Assembly: GCF_041260155.1 (NCBI RefSeq)
Contig: NC_091932.1
Coordinates: 9,366,804-9,430,803 of the forward strand
Source: Ptychodera flava
Lineage: Eukaryota > Hemichordata > Enteropneusta > Ptychoderidae
Reading direction: 5' to 3'
DNA length: 64,000 bases
A model generated the notes under the pieces. It was not told the origin of the DNA and made no database searches. It saw only the letters and a program-made list of their open reading frames with translations. Within the stretch, counting starts at the first letter, position 1. Every line of letters begins with the position of its first letter. A program made the position numbers and the translations under genes. This document shows positions 25,801 to 37,788 of this stretch, piece by piece.

Positions 25801-28800
25801 ATTTGTTTTACAGTATAAAGGTATGATGTCATGAAACCATGTTACAAGCAATAGTCACTACTATCCTACCTGTAGATAGGCGGAGAGTTGACAAAAGATT
25901 TTCGCCATGCAATATTCACTTTCGGAGAAAGTCTTTTTGCACACCCTGTAATTTCGTCGATCTTCTTTTAATTTGTATGTAGCAAATTCGCATTTCATGT
26001 AAAAATATAGTTTATGTAGTATGATACTAAAAAAAGGCAATACCTGCCGAGTGAATAACATATTTGCCTTGCAATTTTTATTTTCCATTACATTTACAGG
26101 TCTGAAATAAAGCAGTTTATGAGCAGTTCAGTATTCATCGAGGTACCTTCTCATTCATTTTCTAATGAAATGTATAGGGTTATTGATTTTATCTTGGAGT
26201 CACAGTTATGAACAGCAAAGTATTTTTCAGACATACTGAGTATGTCCTATAGCTGACCTGTACTCAATTGCAGACTGTAATTTTAGCCGCGATAACAGAA
26301 TCTTGGTAGAATGTATTTTTCTATTTATTCCTTAGCTATCAGTCCCGTCGTGTCATCAACTGCACGGACATCTCCGCAGTTATCTACAGCAACATCGAAA
26401 TCAAGTGTAGGGTCAACTGTAAATGAAAATACACCTACACAAAAAACTCTGACTTCAACGCCGACAAGGTTAGTGACTTCCCCGGAGCTGAAAGAAAACA
26501 TCACTATGACGTCACGGATGAAGAATGTGTCAACGCTCAGCGCAAGCACATCGCCTGAAGGCATCCAGCCTCAGGGCAACACTAGCGACGGTAAATGCTG
26601 AACAGATTTATGTGAACATTAGGGTGCAGTTGAGTTGACGTTTCTTAAAGTAAATGATACTGTTTGTTTATATGACAAATGATAATCGTACAGTAGCGTT
26701 CACATCATGCACAATAAATGTTGAATGTATCTGAAATAATAAGTTTAAAGTGCCGGAAACAATAATATAGCTTATATGACTTGACTCAGCACCGTTCAAT
26801 ATAATTGATTTAATAAAGGCAATAAATTGATGGTTTATTCTGCTTTGTAGAAAATATTTTACGTAACAGTGTATTTCCTAACCGATGAAGACAAATGCAA
26901 GTATTTGGGACAAGTTTCAGATAAAAAAGTAATAATATAAACGGTATCATTATTCTGTCCTTGTGAGTGATCACGACAGGAAACGTTTTCAATCTAGACG
27001 TAAGAATGGTATGTATGGGATGGGATAAAATCCGAATATAAATGTATGAAGCCCGACCGATCTGCAGTAAGTGGAGGCTGCAGGCCCGGTTATTTATGGT
27101 ACAGTCAGACATTACATATTGAGAAAAGTACAAAAATATGGGTTCATATATCCGATTCAAAATATTACCTGATAATCACATTTGATCTCGATCTTTGAAA
27201 ATAACTGACAGGGTACGTTTGTCAAGTTAACATTTTTACGACTTCCTGACAAAATCACTATTAGCTTGACTCTTATATGCCATGGAACATTCCATATTGA
27301 AGGAATACGATAACTTATCAACCACTTTGTAAGAAGTATCTGTCCCAGGTTGTTTTTGCATTATGCTCAAAATATTAAATTGTTAAACTTATCAGATATC
27401 TAAGGAACAGAACTCACAAAATTGAACATGAAATAAAAGGCCCTGATCTGAACCAAAGACTTCATCAATGGACAATACGAAAGCCCTAAAATAAAAAAAA
27501 AACAAAACGTTTTATTTGGTCGATTTTCACATGGTAGATATTTATCATGCTATTTGACTCAATCTTTCTTCGCTTAACGGTTGGGAAAGTTAAAGGGACA
27601 AAGTCGGCCATTTTTCATGAATTTTGTTTTGAAAAGAGAGATACTACTTATATTGACATGTTGAAAGGTACTGAATGAATGGGTGACCATGCATATATTC
27701 GACCCCGGTTTTAGACAAATGCAATGAAACCATCGCGAGAATGAATAAATGCATGGTCATGACCATTTATTCATTCTCGCGATGGTTTCATGTATCGTGT
27801 CTAGAACCGGGATCCAATATATGCATGGTCACCTATTAATTCGGTATCTTTCAATATGTCAAACAATATAAGTAATATCTCTCGTAAAAACAAAATCATG
27901 AAAAATGGCCTACTTTGTCCCTTTAAGTGAATTTCAGAAAGCCAATCGCGCTAATTCAGCCACACAGACTTACGGTACAACACGTTCAAAGGCTGTTGGT
28001 GATATAAAACAAACGATTTACACACTAATACATGTATTAAGGCAAAATATGTCAAAAGAGATAAAATACATAGCTTGCTGTGTAAGCTGATATTTGTTTC
28101 AAAACAAATTGAAAGGCACCAGGTTATTCGTGAACAGCGTGTTTCTAGTTCCTTTGATGCCTTGCTCAATCATCACTTATTATCATGACACTTTTACTCT
28201 TACCTTACTTTTACAGTCTTATTTCAGTCAGCTGAGAGAGTAAATGTAACTGCGTTTCTATTTTTAATTTCATAAGATTATTATAAAATAACTTCATTCG
28301 AGAAAAGAAAACTTCCATTCAAAAGACTTTTGAGAACAGAACTAACAATGAATCTAGTTCGCTCCGTTTACTTTTCGACATGTCAAACAAATGTAATTAA
28401 TTTCTTGAAGATTCCGTCCTTATGGAAATTTAAGTTGTACAGATTAGTCACAGTGATACTCAACTAGTTGCAAGTCGTTTCCACTTCTGGATTTTGATTC
28501 ACCCATTGTATTTGGTCTTCAATCGTATCACCGATGTAGCCAATACGCTACGTTAAATACTATATTCATGACATGCAGTTCTTGTTCGGCAATCTATACT
28601 AGCGGATCTCATCATGATACGGTCATATTGCATCGTTTCAGATATGTACATGTACATTGGTATCGGTGGCGGGATGTTCATTTTTCTGGCACTCGTTCTG
28701 ATTGTTGTTATCGTGGTATTGCTGCGGAGGAAGCAAAGGTAAATTGATTGCAGTCATCTATTTGAGATTATTATCAATGTTTATATCAGTTATTATTCAT

Positions 28801-29782
28801 GAAAAATGCAACAGAATATCTGTCAACGTAGAGGATAAACCCTTGTTGACAATAAAAATTACAATTTACAATAGTTGAAGAGTTTTGTTTTGTGCTTGAC
28901 AAGTTGAATTTCAGGTCACAACCGTTTCATGTTAACATTAATATTTACGTAAACTGCTCAGAATTTTTAAAATACACCGCTGTTTATGTGATATTTACAC
29001 TTCAATCCAGGATAATTCATTTTCTATCACGAACATGATCTGAATTGCCAAATCAAACTACTTCTTTGAATGATTCCAGAACAAAGAAACAGAAATCTGA
29101 AGAACACAAACTGACGTCTATACCAGATTTAATTCGAAAAGGTGGTTCTCCTGACAGCGATATTCCAGATGTAACACCTGAGGCGCGAGAATCGGACGCA
29201 AATACGGCATTTATCAACGAGTCTTACAGACCGCAATCATTCATGCAAAGTGGCGAGTCAATCAGCGGCGATGGCCGACACAGAATTGACGAGACACAGA
29301 CTGAAGGTCTGTCAGCAGATTATGACTTACTTGGTCCAGCCAGTGATAAGGGGCCAGTATGTCCACATTCGATTGGCAAGACACCTTCTAAGCTTGATGA
29401 CTCCTATGCCCAGGTAGTCATACACAAGGAAGGAAGTAATGGGAACAGTACGTGTGACCGTGACAATGAGGAGGAATCCCAGGCTGGGCCGACGTGTCGA
29501 CAAAGCACGTATGACAATATGCAGACGGAAGATGCTCCGGCGGATGACTGGGAGAGTGAAGACGCCCTTGCTGCACCTGAGAGAGGCCAGTTACGATTGG
29601 AAGAAAGTAAAGATGTTGAACAAATGTATGCACAAGTTGATAAATCAAAAAAGAAAGGAAGAACCAATGAGACAGGGTACGTCGATAATGTATTGTATGA
29701 ATCCATGTCAGACACTAATCCATCAAAACGTGAAGGTTTTGTCGATAATATTGTATATGAGTCTGCAAGTAATATGGTGTAA
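16794..29782 (+). CDS. Receptor gene 2: intact SRCR-WSC-CUB-stalk-TM-tyrosine tail receptor (710 aa)
   Basis: Eight exons: 16794-16869, 19920-20066, 22290-22475, 23255-23590, 25488-25820, 26336-26590, 28642-28738 and 29080-29782. They join to 2133 nt, 710 residues plus stop, with no frame break. Predicted layout: signal peptide 1-25, SRCR 26-136, WSC 137-248, CUB 249-359, Ser/Thr stalk 360-444, transmembrane helix about 450-472, cytoplasmic tail 477-710. SRCR and CUB domains bind proteins or glycans in known receptors and WSC is a putative carbohydrate-binding fold, so a role in recognition at the cell surface is inferred. Tail sites YDLL, YAQV (twice), YDNM and YESM could recruit SH2 proteins; YDNM and YESM fit YxxM. 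The first six introns are phase 1, so the extracellular exons can be shuffled or skipped without a frame change. The start was chosen for its leader (MDCYLFFSLALVLLVI). I know no named gene with this exact architecture. Confidence 0.88.
16870..22289 (+). other. Introns 1 and 2 of gene 2
   Basis: Intron 1 (16870-19919) is far longer than that of gene 1. Its segment 18190-18400 is related to 33430-33690. Intron 2 (20067-22289) aligns in blocks with gene 1 intron 2, for example near 21150-21900, and has extra sequence at about 20340-21020. No further exon is supported. Confidence 0.5.
19920..20066 (+). CDS. Gene 2 exon 2: SRCR N-terminal half
   Basis: 147 nt with VEIRLRDG, EGRVEIRRDG, WRYMCG and VCKHLG. 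Acceptor TTATCAG, donor GTAAGT, phase 1 at both ends. Confidence 0.9.
22290..22475 (+). CDS. Gene 2 exon 3: SRCR C-terminal half
   Basis: 186 nt with SVCDVRC, LEDC, HDCQC and VGITC. These complete eight cysteines for the domain. The last base joins the WSC exon to give Tyr. Confidence 0.9.
23255..23590 (+). CDS. Gene 2 exon 4: WSC domain
   Basis: One exon encodes the whole domain: PGFLGRYK, GCIGACRNRGKT, ECYCSDD, QCSGD and QGCGG followed by DVYN. Six cysteines are seen where WSC domains commonly have eight; the LGCY cysteine is Arg (LGRY) and one cysteine of the CxxxCSG block is missing. Confidence 0.88.
24209..25103. mobile_element. 895-bp TTAA-flanked inverted-repeat transposon, copy A
   Basis: The ends are inverted repeats of about 90 bases. 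The left end begins AGAGGCACTCCCACCTGGTA and the right end closes with GGGAGTGCCACT. TTAA lies on both sides (24205-24208, 25104-25107). No transposase is seen, so it is non-autonomous, of piggyBac or Kolobok type. A shorter inverted pair (GATACATAGC near 24654 and GCTATGTATC near 24702) sits inside and may be a nested insertion. Copy B is at 53129-54393. Confidence 0.85.
25158..25387. mobile_element. 230-bp TTAA-flanked MITE
   Basis: The left end AGGGATACAGTCGTCGGAA matches the inverse of the right end TTCCGACGATCGTTTCCCT. TTAA is at 25154-25157 and 25388-25391. It lies 54 bases from the 895-bp element. Confidence 0.8.
25488..25820 (+). CDS. Gene 2 exon 5: CUB domain
   Basis: 333 nt encode a full CUB domain: VCGCEYIDSSG, YIYSPNFPGKY, SCNWTI, VKLTTLMLRLQDND, IRIEM and LGFVLQY. 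The second disulfide pair of classical CUB domains is not evident. Confidence 0.92.
26336..26590 (+). CDS. Gene 2 exon 6: Ser/Thr-rich stalk
   Basis: 85 codons rich in Ser, Thr and Pro, phase 1 on both sides, ending QGNTSD. A flexible glycosylated spacer next to the membrane is likely. Confidence 0.8.
27594..27922. mobile_element. 329-bp TTAA-flanked foldback MITE
   Basis: It starts AGGGACAAAGTCGGCC and ends with the inverse form. The arms pair over most of the length (the ATGCATGGTCA and CTCGCGATGGTTTCAT blocks occur in both orientations). TTAA is at 27590-27593 and 27923-27926. Gene 1 has one TTAA followed by GTGAAATTCAG at the matching place, an empty site. Confidence 0.88.
28642..28738 (+). 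CDS. Gene 2 exon 7: transmembrane segment
   Basis: 97 nt encode a helix of about 23 hydrophobic residues (IGIGGGMFIFLALVLIVVIV) followed by LRRKQR. Phase 1 in, phase 2 out. Confidence 0.92.
29080..29782 (+). CDS. Gene 2 exon 8: cytoplasmic tail
   Basis: Terminal coding exon of about 234 residues. Order of tyrosine sites: ESYRP, YDLL, YAQV, YDNM, YAQV, GYVDN, YESM and IVYESAS. The block around MYAQVDKSKKKG and the last 40 residues are the parts most like gene 1. Confidence 0.9.
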
Positions 29783-30230
29783 AGTCTGGAGCTGTGCACT
29801 AAAAACCAGTATGATCACATGACTTAAAAAGACAGGCGTATATTAAAAGGTAGCTCACAATTAAAATGACATCTTAGTTTACGGCCTTTATCAACAATTT
29901 ATCTTCACAAATTATTTCGATCATGATGATGTTGTCTGACCTAATTTTCTCTGTGTAAAATACAAATTAGAATATTGTAGGCTATAGCAAGCAAAATTAA
30001 CAAGTTGACTTTAAAAAACAAGAAATGGGGTCGTACCGGTATTCTAAGAACTCGTATTCCTAGAACCACAATACAGTGAATTTATTACATGTAGTTGGAA
30101 AATCGTATATGCACATCGTCTCTGAGACTTCTTGACTGACATTTATTGATATCATTGCATTGTAGTAATTGTAATAGACATGTACATGTACCCTCCCACT
30201 ATTGAGATGGTAAACTATTTTGATGACCTT

Positions 30231-30236
30231 AATAAA
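30231..30236 (+). promoter_or_regulatory. Possible poly(A) signal of gene 2
   Basis: AATAAA about 450 bases after the stop codon. It is further away than in gene 1, so the true site is uncertain. Confidence 0.35.
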
Positions 30237-31347
30237 AATATTGTTTAAAAAAACGATGTAAATGAAGGTAGTACATATACATGTAGGAAGTATGTCGGTG
30301 ACCGATGTTCCGAGTCAAATAAAAAAACATACTTTCTTCTGGACTCATTGTGAAGCATGTCAGGTAAATGAAGTTCTTACCTTTCCGTTCTTCATGAGGA
30401 AATCAAACGTTCAATGTATTTACATGAGCAACATTATTTTGCAATTTGTTTTGTTTGACGATGACCCCTGATTTTCATTCTTGATTTTAAAGAGACGATT
30501 TAAAGTTTTCTTAGTGAAAGGCTGATCACAAGTTTAAGTCTTTTAGTTTCGATGTGCTTACTACCTGTACGGTAACGTACATCTTGATAAAAGCGAAAGG
30601 TAAAGACCTAAAAGACTTTGTCATTTGAGATGAATTTAAGTCTCTTTGAAAGTCTCTTGTCCTTCTGTGATAATATTGGTGATATATGCCAGCGGTTTGA
30701 TTCCCAAGAATTTCTTCAAATTTTGTCATGCATATAGGTTGTCATTCATGAGTATATAGAAAGAGTAAAATATTTTGTAATATTCAGACATAAAGTAAGT
30801 CAGTAGTTTTACTGGTACTTTTGATAAGGCAAAGTGTTAAGGAACTGTACAATATCTAGGCATGGAGATATGAAAGTTAATCAAAATCAGTAGCTCTTGA
30901 AGTATTCGTCATTTTTGTATGTTCCAGATGATTTTCAAGTAACCATCCACTCATATTTTTGTAGTTCTTTGTTTAAAAGGTCCCACTTGTAATCAAGATA
31001 CTTTTTATTTTTTCTTAACAACACTCTCGTGTTGCACAGATTTCATAGTGATTCTATCAATAGATATTGTTTTTGAACATGTTTTTTAATGAATGCAAGT
31101 AATTTGCCTTTCACACCGCATTTTCAACATTTTAACTGCGAAGGTTTCTATATTACAAAGTTTAGGTATTGTTTAAAATGTTACTCTTATTTTCACATAT
31201 AAAATGAGTAAGATTGTCAGTTATATAACAGTAGATTTAAACTTTGTTATCTTCATTGTCATTTACAAAATACTAATAGCTAGTTAGCTCGGTAATATGA
31301 CCGTTTTCGTTTTTAAACATTGATAATTATGTAGTCTTCTATTTTTA

Positions 31348-31407
<60 letters not shown>

Positions 31408-31614
31408 GTCAAAAGTAGTTAAACAGTTTAAATTCACTCGGATGGAAATAAATACAGCAATGATGTAAAGTAACGTCATGCAAGTACAAGCAATAGATCA
31501 TTATGGGTTCTCTATGATTGTGTCATATGAATGATGAAGATATGACATCAGCAGGATTAGTTTATAACAATTAATATACAGCAAAGAAATAACGTCATCA
31601 AAATCTCCAAGGTG

Positions 31615-31684
<70 letters not shown>

Positions 31685-33479
31685 CATTAAGTTTCATGCA
31701 AAAAATAACACAGAGCCACCGGATACATTGGCTTTGAATTGTATTTTCCCAGCGCAATTTTCTTCTATCGAATGTGTTTTCGTGAAGTCAAGAATTTATT
31801 TGATGTAGTTAGCTTTAACACTGTTATGCCAACTTTTCTGATGATAGATGCACAGAAGAAAGTAACTCAGTATTTTCAAACTGATGTTTGATGTTGTACC
31901 GATTGAGTTTATGTAAGTCTTTCGAAGAAACAACACTGTCAACTATTTTACAAAGTGACATGGTACCCCACTAGCTTGGGAACGTTTTGACATTTGTGAT
32001 AGAAATTCATTTTCATGAGGCTTGATGTTGATATATAACAATACCTGTGTTAACCTTACCTCATTTTATGATCGGAAACATTGAGAAGGCCATTATGGCA
32101 TCTGCAAGAATGATGCAAAGCAATGTCAGTTTGTAAATCAAACGCAGACTTCTTTTATTCCATGCCATTAAAATATTATTCTTATATACCACATAGTCAC
32201 TTATCGAACTGCTAGGGCGTTTACTGAGCCTGAATCTACCTAAACCGTTCCCACGCAAAACCAGCTAGGTCTGCACTTTGTGTTGGCTCTAAACCATTAA
32301 TCCATCACAGGATGTTTAGACCGGCCACTCTAGAGTGCTTGCATTGTTTTTTAACCGAAACCGTCCCACGGACATCCCAATTTTCGTGAGCGTGGTATTT
32401 TAGACAACTTATCCTTCATCAAGCAATTATTGCATTGACTCAGATAAAGTTAAGGGTCTACCTTGTTTCAAGGACGTCTATTTTCTGTATGGAAAGATAC
32501 TGTGTCTTTGTCAACTAAATTGCTCAGTGCTCTCAGGTGATATAATCCCCTTTAGTTGTAACTCGATCACATCTGTAAGACGTTGACGAGAGGCGTAAGA
32601 ATCAACTTAGCAACTTATCAACTTGTCATTTTATTTCGATTCGATCGTGATTTTATTTTAGTAGGTGGCTTTGTTTTTTTCCAAATTGACCTTGACAAAA
32701 CCATTTAAAAATTCTATGGTTGGGTGACCGACGATATGCAATCGGGAGATAAGTGGCTAATTCAACACAACTAACCTTCAATTCACTGCATCGAAACCGT
32801 ATTATGCCAAGTTGAAATCGTTAAATGCACACCCACATTTTTAGACACTTCATCCGGAAATGAATGTGGAACTGAAAGTCTAAGTGTTATTTATACCACA
32901 TTAGAGTTAAACGCATTATTTTTCAAGGAATTTCTGTCAAACATTTATACTCGCATGCCTAAACATTTGCACTATCGCTTTCTGCTGATACTCAATGATT
33001 TTTAAAACATCATGGTTCTACAGGAATGTGATTTATTATATGTTTGAGTTTATTTGTCTATGTAAAGAGCATGTGATTATTGTATCTACGTGACATATGC
33101 GACGTTGCGATATTTGACATTGCGGTGTTCTCGCATGTAGTCAGAATTGATATGATCAAAACAGAAATTGAATGCACGTACACTGTGTAAATTTAAAGTT
33201 ACCGGTAATTGAATACTGACGAACGAAGAAATACCAAATTGAATGACGAACAACGTCTGCGCGACAGATCACCCTTGCCCCAGAGGTATCTGCACTGTTG
33301 TCGTTCGGTCATTTATATCTTGGTCAACTCGCTCTTCATCAACGATCTTTATGACCCCCTGTGTCAACATGATGGTGATTCCTTTGTTCAACGGGTTAGA
33401 ACTACATTTTTTTTCTTTTAAGGTTCGCTGAAGTAGGCCTGCTTCTACCAACAGCTAATAGATAAATTGTAGACGATAA
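30237..33479. other. 3' flank of gene 2
   Basis: Aligns in blocks with 10100-12400, up to about 32560. It contains the paired TA repeats listed separately. No exon is supported. The orphan transmembrane and tail exons found after gene 1 have no counterpart here. Confidence 0.5.
31352..31682. repeat. (TA)n, 208 bp of unique sequence, (TA)n
   Basis: TA runs at 31352-31407 and 31617-31682 flank about 208 bases of non-repetitive sequence. In the matching flank of gene 1 the left (ATCTGATA) and right (TTTACATTAA) borders are about 20 bases apart with no TA run. Confidence 0.85.
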
Positions 33480-33690
33480 GTTTCAATCCGCCGATTTCAA
33501 CGTTTTCCCGGTCAGATAACTTACAGTATTTTCAAATTTCGCTTCCCTGTTACATAAAGTTTAAGTGAGTCATAATCTGGTAGACATTGAGCACTTTCAG
33601 ATCCGTAAAAACTGTGAAGGGGTCGCGTTGAAAAATTCAATACGCTGCTCCCAGTGCTCATTTGGTTCATGAAGTACTAAATCTATTCAT
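33480..33690 (+). repeat. Relic matching intron 1 of gene 2
   Basis: Shared blocks include TTTCGCTTCCCT, GATCCGTAAAAAC and CAATACGCTGC, in the same order as at 18220-18400. It ends where the LINE begins. Confidence 0.55.
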
Positions 33691-33694
33691 ATTC

Positions 33695-35290
33695 ATCAGG
33701 AATTTGTTTTAGAACAGTTGTTCACTGCAAGACAATTTCACTGTATTACCAGGTGACATAAGTGATGCAATTAGTAAGCTACAGACTGGAAAAACGTCTG
33801 GTTCAGATTATCTTGCCGCTGAGCACTTTATATTTGCCAGTCAGAAAGTTTCTGTTTTGCTAAGTACGTGCTTAACAGCTATGCTTGTCCATGTAGTTTG
33901 CCCTAGACAGCTTTCTAACACTATCCTTGTTCCAATTATCAAAGACAAAAATAGTGATATTACAGATAAAAACAATTATCGGTCTGTTGCACTTTCCACT
34001 ATTGCTTCTAAAATAATTGAGCTTGTTTTATTGCGTCACATTGATTCTTATCTGTGAACGACTGATAACCAATTTGGTTTTAAGTCAGGACATTCCACTG
34101 ATATGTGCGTCGTTAGTTTGAAGGAAATTATCAATTATTATAGACAACATGGTAGTAATGTATTTATTACATTTATGGACGCCTCTAAGGCTTTTGACAG
34201 TGTGAACCATTGGACGCTTTTCAAGAAATTAAAATTCCCATTTACCTTGTCAGATTTCTTGTCAAATGGTATCGAACTCAAATTATTATTATTCGTTGGG
34301 GTACATGTTTATCTGAGGGTTTTACTGTCACAAACGGTGTAAAGCAACGTTGTATTTTATCACCAAAGCTCTTTAATATCTATATTGATAATTTGAGTGT
34401 TCTCTTATCAAACTTGAATACTGGCTGTAATATTGGTGGCATTTTTTGTTAATCACTTAATGTACGCGGATGATATCTGCTTGATTAGTCCTTCTGTCAA
34501 AGGTACACAAAAGTTAATAGATCTCTGTACTCATTATAGTAATATTCACGACATCATTTTCAACAGTAAAAAGACTAACTGTATGTGCGTTTTTGCGAAT
34601 CACAGTAGGATTCGGCGCATTCCATGTGTGTATCTGAACGGGGTTAAATTAACCTTTGTTGTTAAGAAAAAACATCTAGGGTTCGTGTTAACTGACCATT
34701 TCAGAGATGATGATGACATTGAGCGGCAGACGAGATATTTTACGTAGTAGCGAATATGTTAATGAGAAAATTCAACATGTGTACTTTTCATGTTAAATGC
34801 ATTCTATTTAAAGCCTATTGTTATCAGTTGTATGGGGGACCAATATGGAATAGCTATTCTGCAAATGTCTTGAAAAAATTGAAAGTTGCTTACAATAATG
34901 CTGCACGACTGTTATTGGGTTATGAGAAACGGAGCAGCGCGAGTCTAATGTTTGTATCTAACAGAATAAGCAACTTTGATGCTCTTCTGAGAAATCAGAT
35001 AAACAGCCTGAGACAAAGACTTTTGAAAAGTAGCAATGCAATTGTACGAAATGTATGTAAATCATTGTATTTCAACTCAGAGATGGTAAAACACTGGAAT
35101 AAGTTACTCTATGTTTAAATGTCTGTTTAAAAGAAACCTATTGGATTAGTATGTAGATATAATCAATTTTTCTATCTTTTCAACCATAATTTAATTTTGT
35201 AACTGAATTTTCATAGTATTGCCTTATTTGACTATTATATGGACGCTCAAGTCCGAAATAAAGATATAATAATAATAATAATAATATTAC
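33695..35290 (+). mobile_element. 5'-truncated Jockey-superfamily (CR1/L2-like) LINE
   Basis: Carries the reverse transcriptase with TDNQFGFKSGHST, the motif-A block FMDASKAFDSVNH, motif B (GVKQRCILSPKLFNIYIDNL) and the catalytic YADD in LMYADDICLISPS. The endonuclease is absent. The frame is broken several times: an in-frame TGA before TTDNQFG, a shift after the motif-A block, another before the YADD block and one near 34745. The 3' end is an ATA repeat at 35260-35288 after AAATAAAG. It is a dead copy. Confidence 0.82.
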
Positions 35291-37377
35291 CTCAGTCGCA
35301 ATACTGAGGGCGCTTCCATAATCCATAGTCAAAATTGGTGTATGTGTTGATAAGTCACAAGCTTGTTACGTTTGAAGGTTCTTCACATATTTTCCTGGTT
35401 TGTTTCTTTACTTATCATAACTGTAGATCAACATAAGATTCATCGTTTGATAATACCTAATGCTGATCAAAATTAAGTCTTGACTGCTTTCATTTTCTGA
35501 GAAATAATTTCTATTGGTACGCTTTTAAGATACTTTGCCTTGCTTCCTTCGACGATAGAAAGTGGTGTGTTAACTTCACAGCATCTAGCATCATAAACAT
35601 ATTGAGTGTCGCAGTGTCGCTTGCTTGTATCCAAAACCTTCAATATGCATACCGTTTGGGATATGAGAAATTGAAGAAAATTTCACATCGCAATAAGAGG
35701 CGATTGTCATATTTCAAACACATACAAAGGTATACGAATTGATAGTGTGTGAGACTATGTAGATTTACGGCCGGGCTATCTCAAACGTGTCATTTTCTAC
35801 ATGATGGAGAAATAACCTTTGTGTCGAGTAATTACGGGCCACTTGAAGCCTTGTCTTAAAGATAACAATGTTTAAATAATGTCAACTCACCAACAAGAAC
35901 TCCACAACTTAAGTACAAGAACTCCACATGAGATGCAAATGCACACAAAAAGAATCCGAGACAAGATGTCACTGTTCCAATTCCGGCTGTCAAACGGAAA
36001 CCAATTTTATTGACACAGGCAGTCGCTATAATGTCATATTGTCAAGGGAAATTGCAGCACGTTATCCTATATTTTCTTTATGTTTGCACGAAAAGTGATC
36101 AAATGCATGTTAAGATAATTGTTGGGCCATGAAAGATGCATGAAATTTACGTATTAAATACTTTCTTGTTTTGATCATAGAGTGTCTCCTATCTTTGGAC
36201 GAAAATTGTTGATCAGTTATCATTTTTACTTTTTTTTGCCAGTTCAAATAAACAAATGAGAACGAGAGATTTTACCTCATGTTGAAACTCGTGCCGGTCG
36301 TATTTTGTGCTCTGTTTTGCCATTCACCTATGAGAGGCAAAACGTTACAGAAATAATCATACCGAGTCTCAGTGAATGTACTCAGTCCATACTACAGAAA
36401 ACGCAAACCATTTTTAAAGATTGCATCCATACTGCCCGTTGCAACGATAGAGGAAGGTCGTCTGCTATTACTAAAAAGGGAACATATTTATTGACATCAT
36501 GCCACTGGTAAACGTTCAGCAACAGTATCCTTAAGCTTGTAGTTTAGGCCCTGGTTACTCCTTGCACAACTTCGCAAACTTACATTTTCTTTTGTCCAGA
36601 ATGCACAGAAACGCGAATTTTTGGCACGTGACGTAATTTATAAGGACTCCAACAACAAGTGCTTGATCGGGGTTTCATGGTTGAGAACAACAAATGCACA
36701 AGAGAGATGTACACGGAGATATTGTATTAAATATTTGTCAGGATCTACATACAGAGCAATACCGATCTTTACGACCCCTTGCGGTTTGGAGGACATGTAA
36801 CCGTTTAGGACGACCCAACTGTAAAGGGCACTCCGGCGTCGGAGCGAGGAATCCAAAACCACATAAATGGGCAGTGATTGTTTCTCATGGTTGTAAATTT
36901 TGTTATATGCCAAATTATCCCACAAGATTATTGCTTTGTCAATTCTTTAGTGAGGTAAAACCTACAATTTTTCGATTATTCGCCTAAAAATTATACTACT
37001 TAGTCGTAACCGGAATACTTGCGGATTGTTCGAACCAATGATAACAATTATCAGGCTTAAGAAGGACCCGGATTAGATCCGGCAAATTTCCACTTATGGA
37101 ATTTGCGCGCACTCGGAGACTGTCATGTGGGAAAATTTTGACAGGTCACGTATATGCACTTCCGCATTGAGACGAAGGCCCTATGTATGCTATCTGTACT
37201 TACGTATCGTTTATAATCCAACCGGCGGGTGGCAATATATAGGAAATCATGGAAATCAGGCTATGTGAAATGTATATTTTGTTTAGAAACGAGCATTTAA
37301 ACGTAGGGTTTGTGCGAGGTCGTCGGCGATGGAAATACGCAGTTAAAGAGTGTCGAGGAGCAATGGGGGTAACGAGG

Positions 37378-37457
37378 TAGACTGAAAGCTCCGTCGCTTG
37401 AGGGCGCTCTCTACGCTTCCCCGAAGAGTGCCCTCGAGCGGCGGATCTTTCAGTCTA
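37378..37457. mobile_element. 80-bp perfect-style hairpin with flanking direct repeats
   Basis: The left arm starts TAGACTGAAAG and the right arm ends CTTTCAGTCTA; the arms are about 33 bases with few mismatches. GGTAACGAGG (37368-37377) and GGTAACGGGG (37458-37467) flank it, which looks like a 10-bp target duplication of a tiny foldback element. Confidence 0.55.
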
Positions 37458-37788
37458 GGTAACGGGGATGATAAGGTAATTATCGGTAAAATAAGGCAAA
37501 TCGAGTTCGTTTGGTCTGTTAGAGTCGACAGGGATTCGAATGTTATTCCAGTCAGTAGCGTTTACCTAACATATAACAACATGTTAGTCGACGTCTCATG
37601 TGATGTTGCATGCAATGGTCAATAGTCAGTAGCGTATATCTAACATAGATCATAGGGGATAGCCTATGTGTCCGTCCCCAGGGGTGGGTAGGTGTTTTAT
37701 TGTATTGCTAATAAAGATTTATTCTACCAAACTTTGGTCTTGCACTGCCCTTGACAATCTTGCGTAAACGTTTTATCAGCATGCTGCA

